Assembly (NCBI GenBank): GCA_027533385.1
Contig: JAPZUE010000011.1
Span: 1-64,000 of the forward strand
Source: Rhizobium sp.
GTDB taxonomy: Bacteria > Pseudomonadota > Alphaproteobacteria > Rhizobiales > Rhizobiaceae
Direction: 5' to 3'
DNA length: 64,000 nt
Positions within the stretch are counted from its first letter, which is position 1; each line of letters opens with the position of its first letter. The notes under the pieces were generated by a model. The model saw only the letters and a list, made by a program, of their open reading frames with translations. It was not told the origin of the DNA and did no database searches. Of this stretch, positions 62,950-64,000 are shown one piece after another. Both the position numbers and the translations under genes were made by a program.

Positions 62950-63965
62950 CGGATCTTCTCCTCTGCCATCTGCTGTGCCTGGAGCGAAAGTTCGGTTGCC
63001 AGAAAGGCGTGATCCTGGCGCATCGCGGTCTCGCTGCGCTCCCTGACGTCTTGCAAGAGCCTGCCAAAAAAGGGCGTTCCGGCGCCGCCTGCGTTGAACC
63101 GCTCGACCCCCTTGGCATCGACCAGGATCACATGGTCGCCACCGGCTTGCCCCCCGATGTCGATATACTTGCGCATCTCGATATAGCCTTCGGTCCCGAG
63201 AATGGTCATTCGGCCATCCCCCCAGGTCGGCAAGCCATCCGGCGTCAACCAGTCAACGCGGGCATAACCGCGCCCGCCATTGCCCTCGAGCAGGACCTCA
63301 CCGAAATCCATGAAATCCGGCCGCTCCGGATTGGCGACATTGCCGACATGCGCCGAGATCACGCGTGCTTCCGTCGAGCCAGTAAAGTGCAGGAACTGGT
63401 CATATTGATGGGCGCAGATATCGTTCAGAATGCCGCCGCTGCGATGTCTGTCCCAGAACCATGCCGGGCGCAGATGGGCATTACGCCTGTGGGGACCGAG
63501 ACCGACGGTCTGGACAACCCGGCCGATCCGGCCTTCGCCGATCAGGCGATCCACGACCGTGGTGCTTTCGACCGTCAGCCGTTCGGAAAAGCAGACGATC
63601 CAGCGACGTCCGGTCGCCTGAACGGCATCCCTCAGCCGGCTCAGCTGCTCGAATGTCGTGCAGCCCGGTTTGTCGACCAGCACATCCTTGCCATGCTGCA
63701 TCGACCGGATCGCGATATCGGCCCTGTCGCTGTTGATCGCGGCGGAGAGGATCACGCCGATATCCGCATCCTCCAGGATCCGTTCTTCCGAAAGCATCGG
63801 AGCCGCGTCATAGCAGGACGCGAAAGCCCCGGTCACTTCGGGCGGCGTCTCCGGTCCGGTGCACCATCCCACAAATTCGGCGCCGGCTGACAGAAGGCCG
63901 TCGATCATCCCGTAGATATGGCCGTGATCGACACCGATGACCGCAAACTTCACCCGTGATCCCAT
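62946..63965 (-). CDS. Gfo/Idh/MocA family oxidoreductase (second, upstream gene)
   Basis: A 339-residue dehydrogenase with FAVIGVDHGHIYGMIDGLLSAGAEFVG as the Rossmann start. The usual EKP is DKP here (DVLVDKPGCT), and SGGILNDICAHQYDQFLHF is the substrate-domain block. The ATG at 63965 with GGAGC upstream is favoured over 63992. It is translationally coupled to the gene at 61882, so the two probably catalyse successive steps, for example oxidation and later re-reduction. The operon may continue upstream beyond the window. Confidence 0.88.
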   Translation of the reverse strand: MGSRVKFAVIGVDHGHIYGMIDGLLSAGAEFVGWCTGPETPPEVTGAFASCYDAAPMLSEERILEDADIGVILSAAINSDRADIAIRSMQHGKDVLVDKPGCTTFEQLSRLRDAVQATGRRWIVCFSERLTVESTTVVDRLIGEGRIGRVVQTVGLGPHRRNAHLRPAWFWDRHRSGGILNDICAHQYDQFLHFTGSTEARVISAHVGNVANPERPDFMDFGEVLLEGNGGRGYARVDWLTPDGLPTWGDGRMTILGTEGYIEMRKYIDIGGQAGGDHVILVDAKGVERFNAGGAGTPFFGRLLQDVRERSETAMRQDHAFLATELSLQAQQMAEEKIR

Positions 63966-64000
63966 GGTGCTAGTGCTCCAGCTTGATGCCACGCGACCGC

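Overview
The window looks like chromosome or megaplasmid from an alphaproteobacterium of the Rhizobiales, most likely Rhizobiaceae. The grounds are high GC, catabolic operons joined by ATGA-type 4-nt overlaps, an IalB-family protein, many sugar/TRAP/BMP importers, and GC-rich palindromic intergenic repeats of a kind common in rhizobia. No rRNA, tRNA, CRISPR array or replication origin was seen. Much of the window is catabolic and scavenging gene clusters separated by scarred, IS-bearing junctions.

Layout. (1) 1-745: degenerate sequence with a 3' fragment of a quiC-like gene that repeats the end of the intact gene near 26.6 kb. (2) 670-18903: a LacI-controlled operon for a carbohydrate-like substrate. 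It holds a Gfo/Idh dehydrogenase, CoA-transferase, crotonase, aldehyde dehydrogenase, an ABC sugar importer with two paralogous binding proteins, two GMC oxidoreductases, an SDR, a Dabb protein, a DUF993 aldolase-like protein, the LacI regulator and a glycerate kinase. The order suggests uptake, repeated oxidation of hydroxyl groups, aldol-type cleavage and glycerate entry into central metabolism, with an unexplained CoA branch. (3) 18924-19457: an internally deleted IS3-family element. (4) 19493-26669: a TetR regulator divergent from a shikimate/quinate operon (shikimate dehydrogenase, TRAP transporter, type II dehydroquinase, 3-dehydroshikimate dehydratase) that would deliver protocatechuate.

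(5) 27305-33968: a di-haem cytochrome convergent with a five-gene operon (GNAT-like/unknown protein, ThiF/E1-like protein, membrane protein, GNAT-like protein, Acg-type nitroreductase). I do not recognise this as a described pathway and it is the best candidate for a new system. (6) 33969-35223: gene-poor, lower-GC region with broken reading frames. (7) 35224-43710: a two-partner secretion locus (a 1657-aa repeat exoprotein, its TpsB pore, an IalB-like periplasmic protein) and an unknown winged-helix protein. (8) 43782-44060: an IS3-family transposase scar.

(9) 44234-53282: RidA, a quinone-reductase-like flavoprotein, then a minus-strand operon (NMT1-type ABC importer, cytosine-deaminase-like amidohydrolase, FAD-linked oxidase) with a divergent LysR regulator and a creatininase-family gene. 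(10) 53456-61795: hydroxypyruvate isomerase, divergent from a BMP-type (nucleoside-like) ABC importer operon with an amidase and a second amidohydrolase, probably for a nitrogen heterocycle or amide. (11) 61882-63965: two overlapping Gfo/Idh/MocA genes on the minus strand, whose operon probably continues past the window edge.

All functional calls come from reading motifs and gene order by eye; no database search was run.
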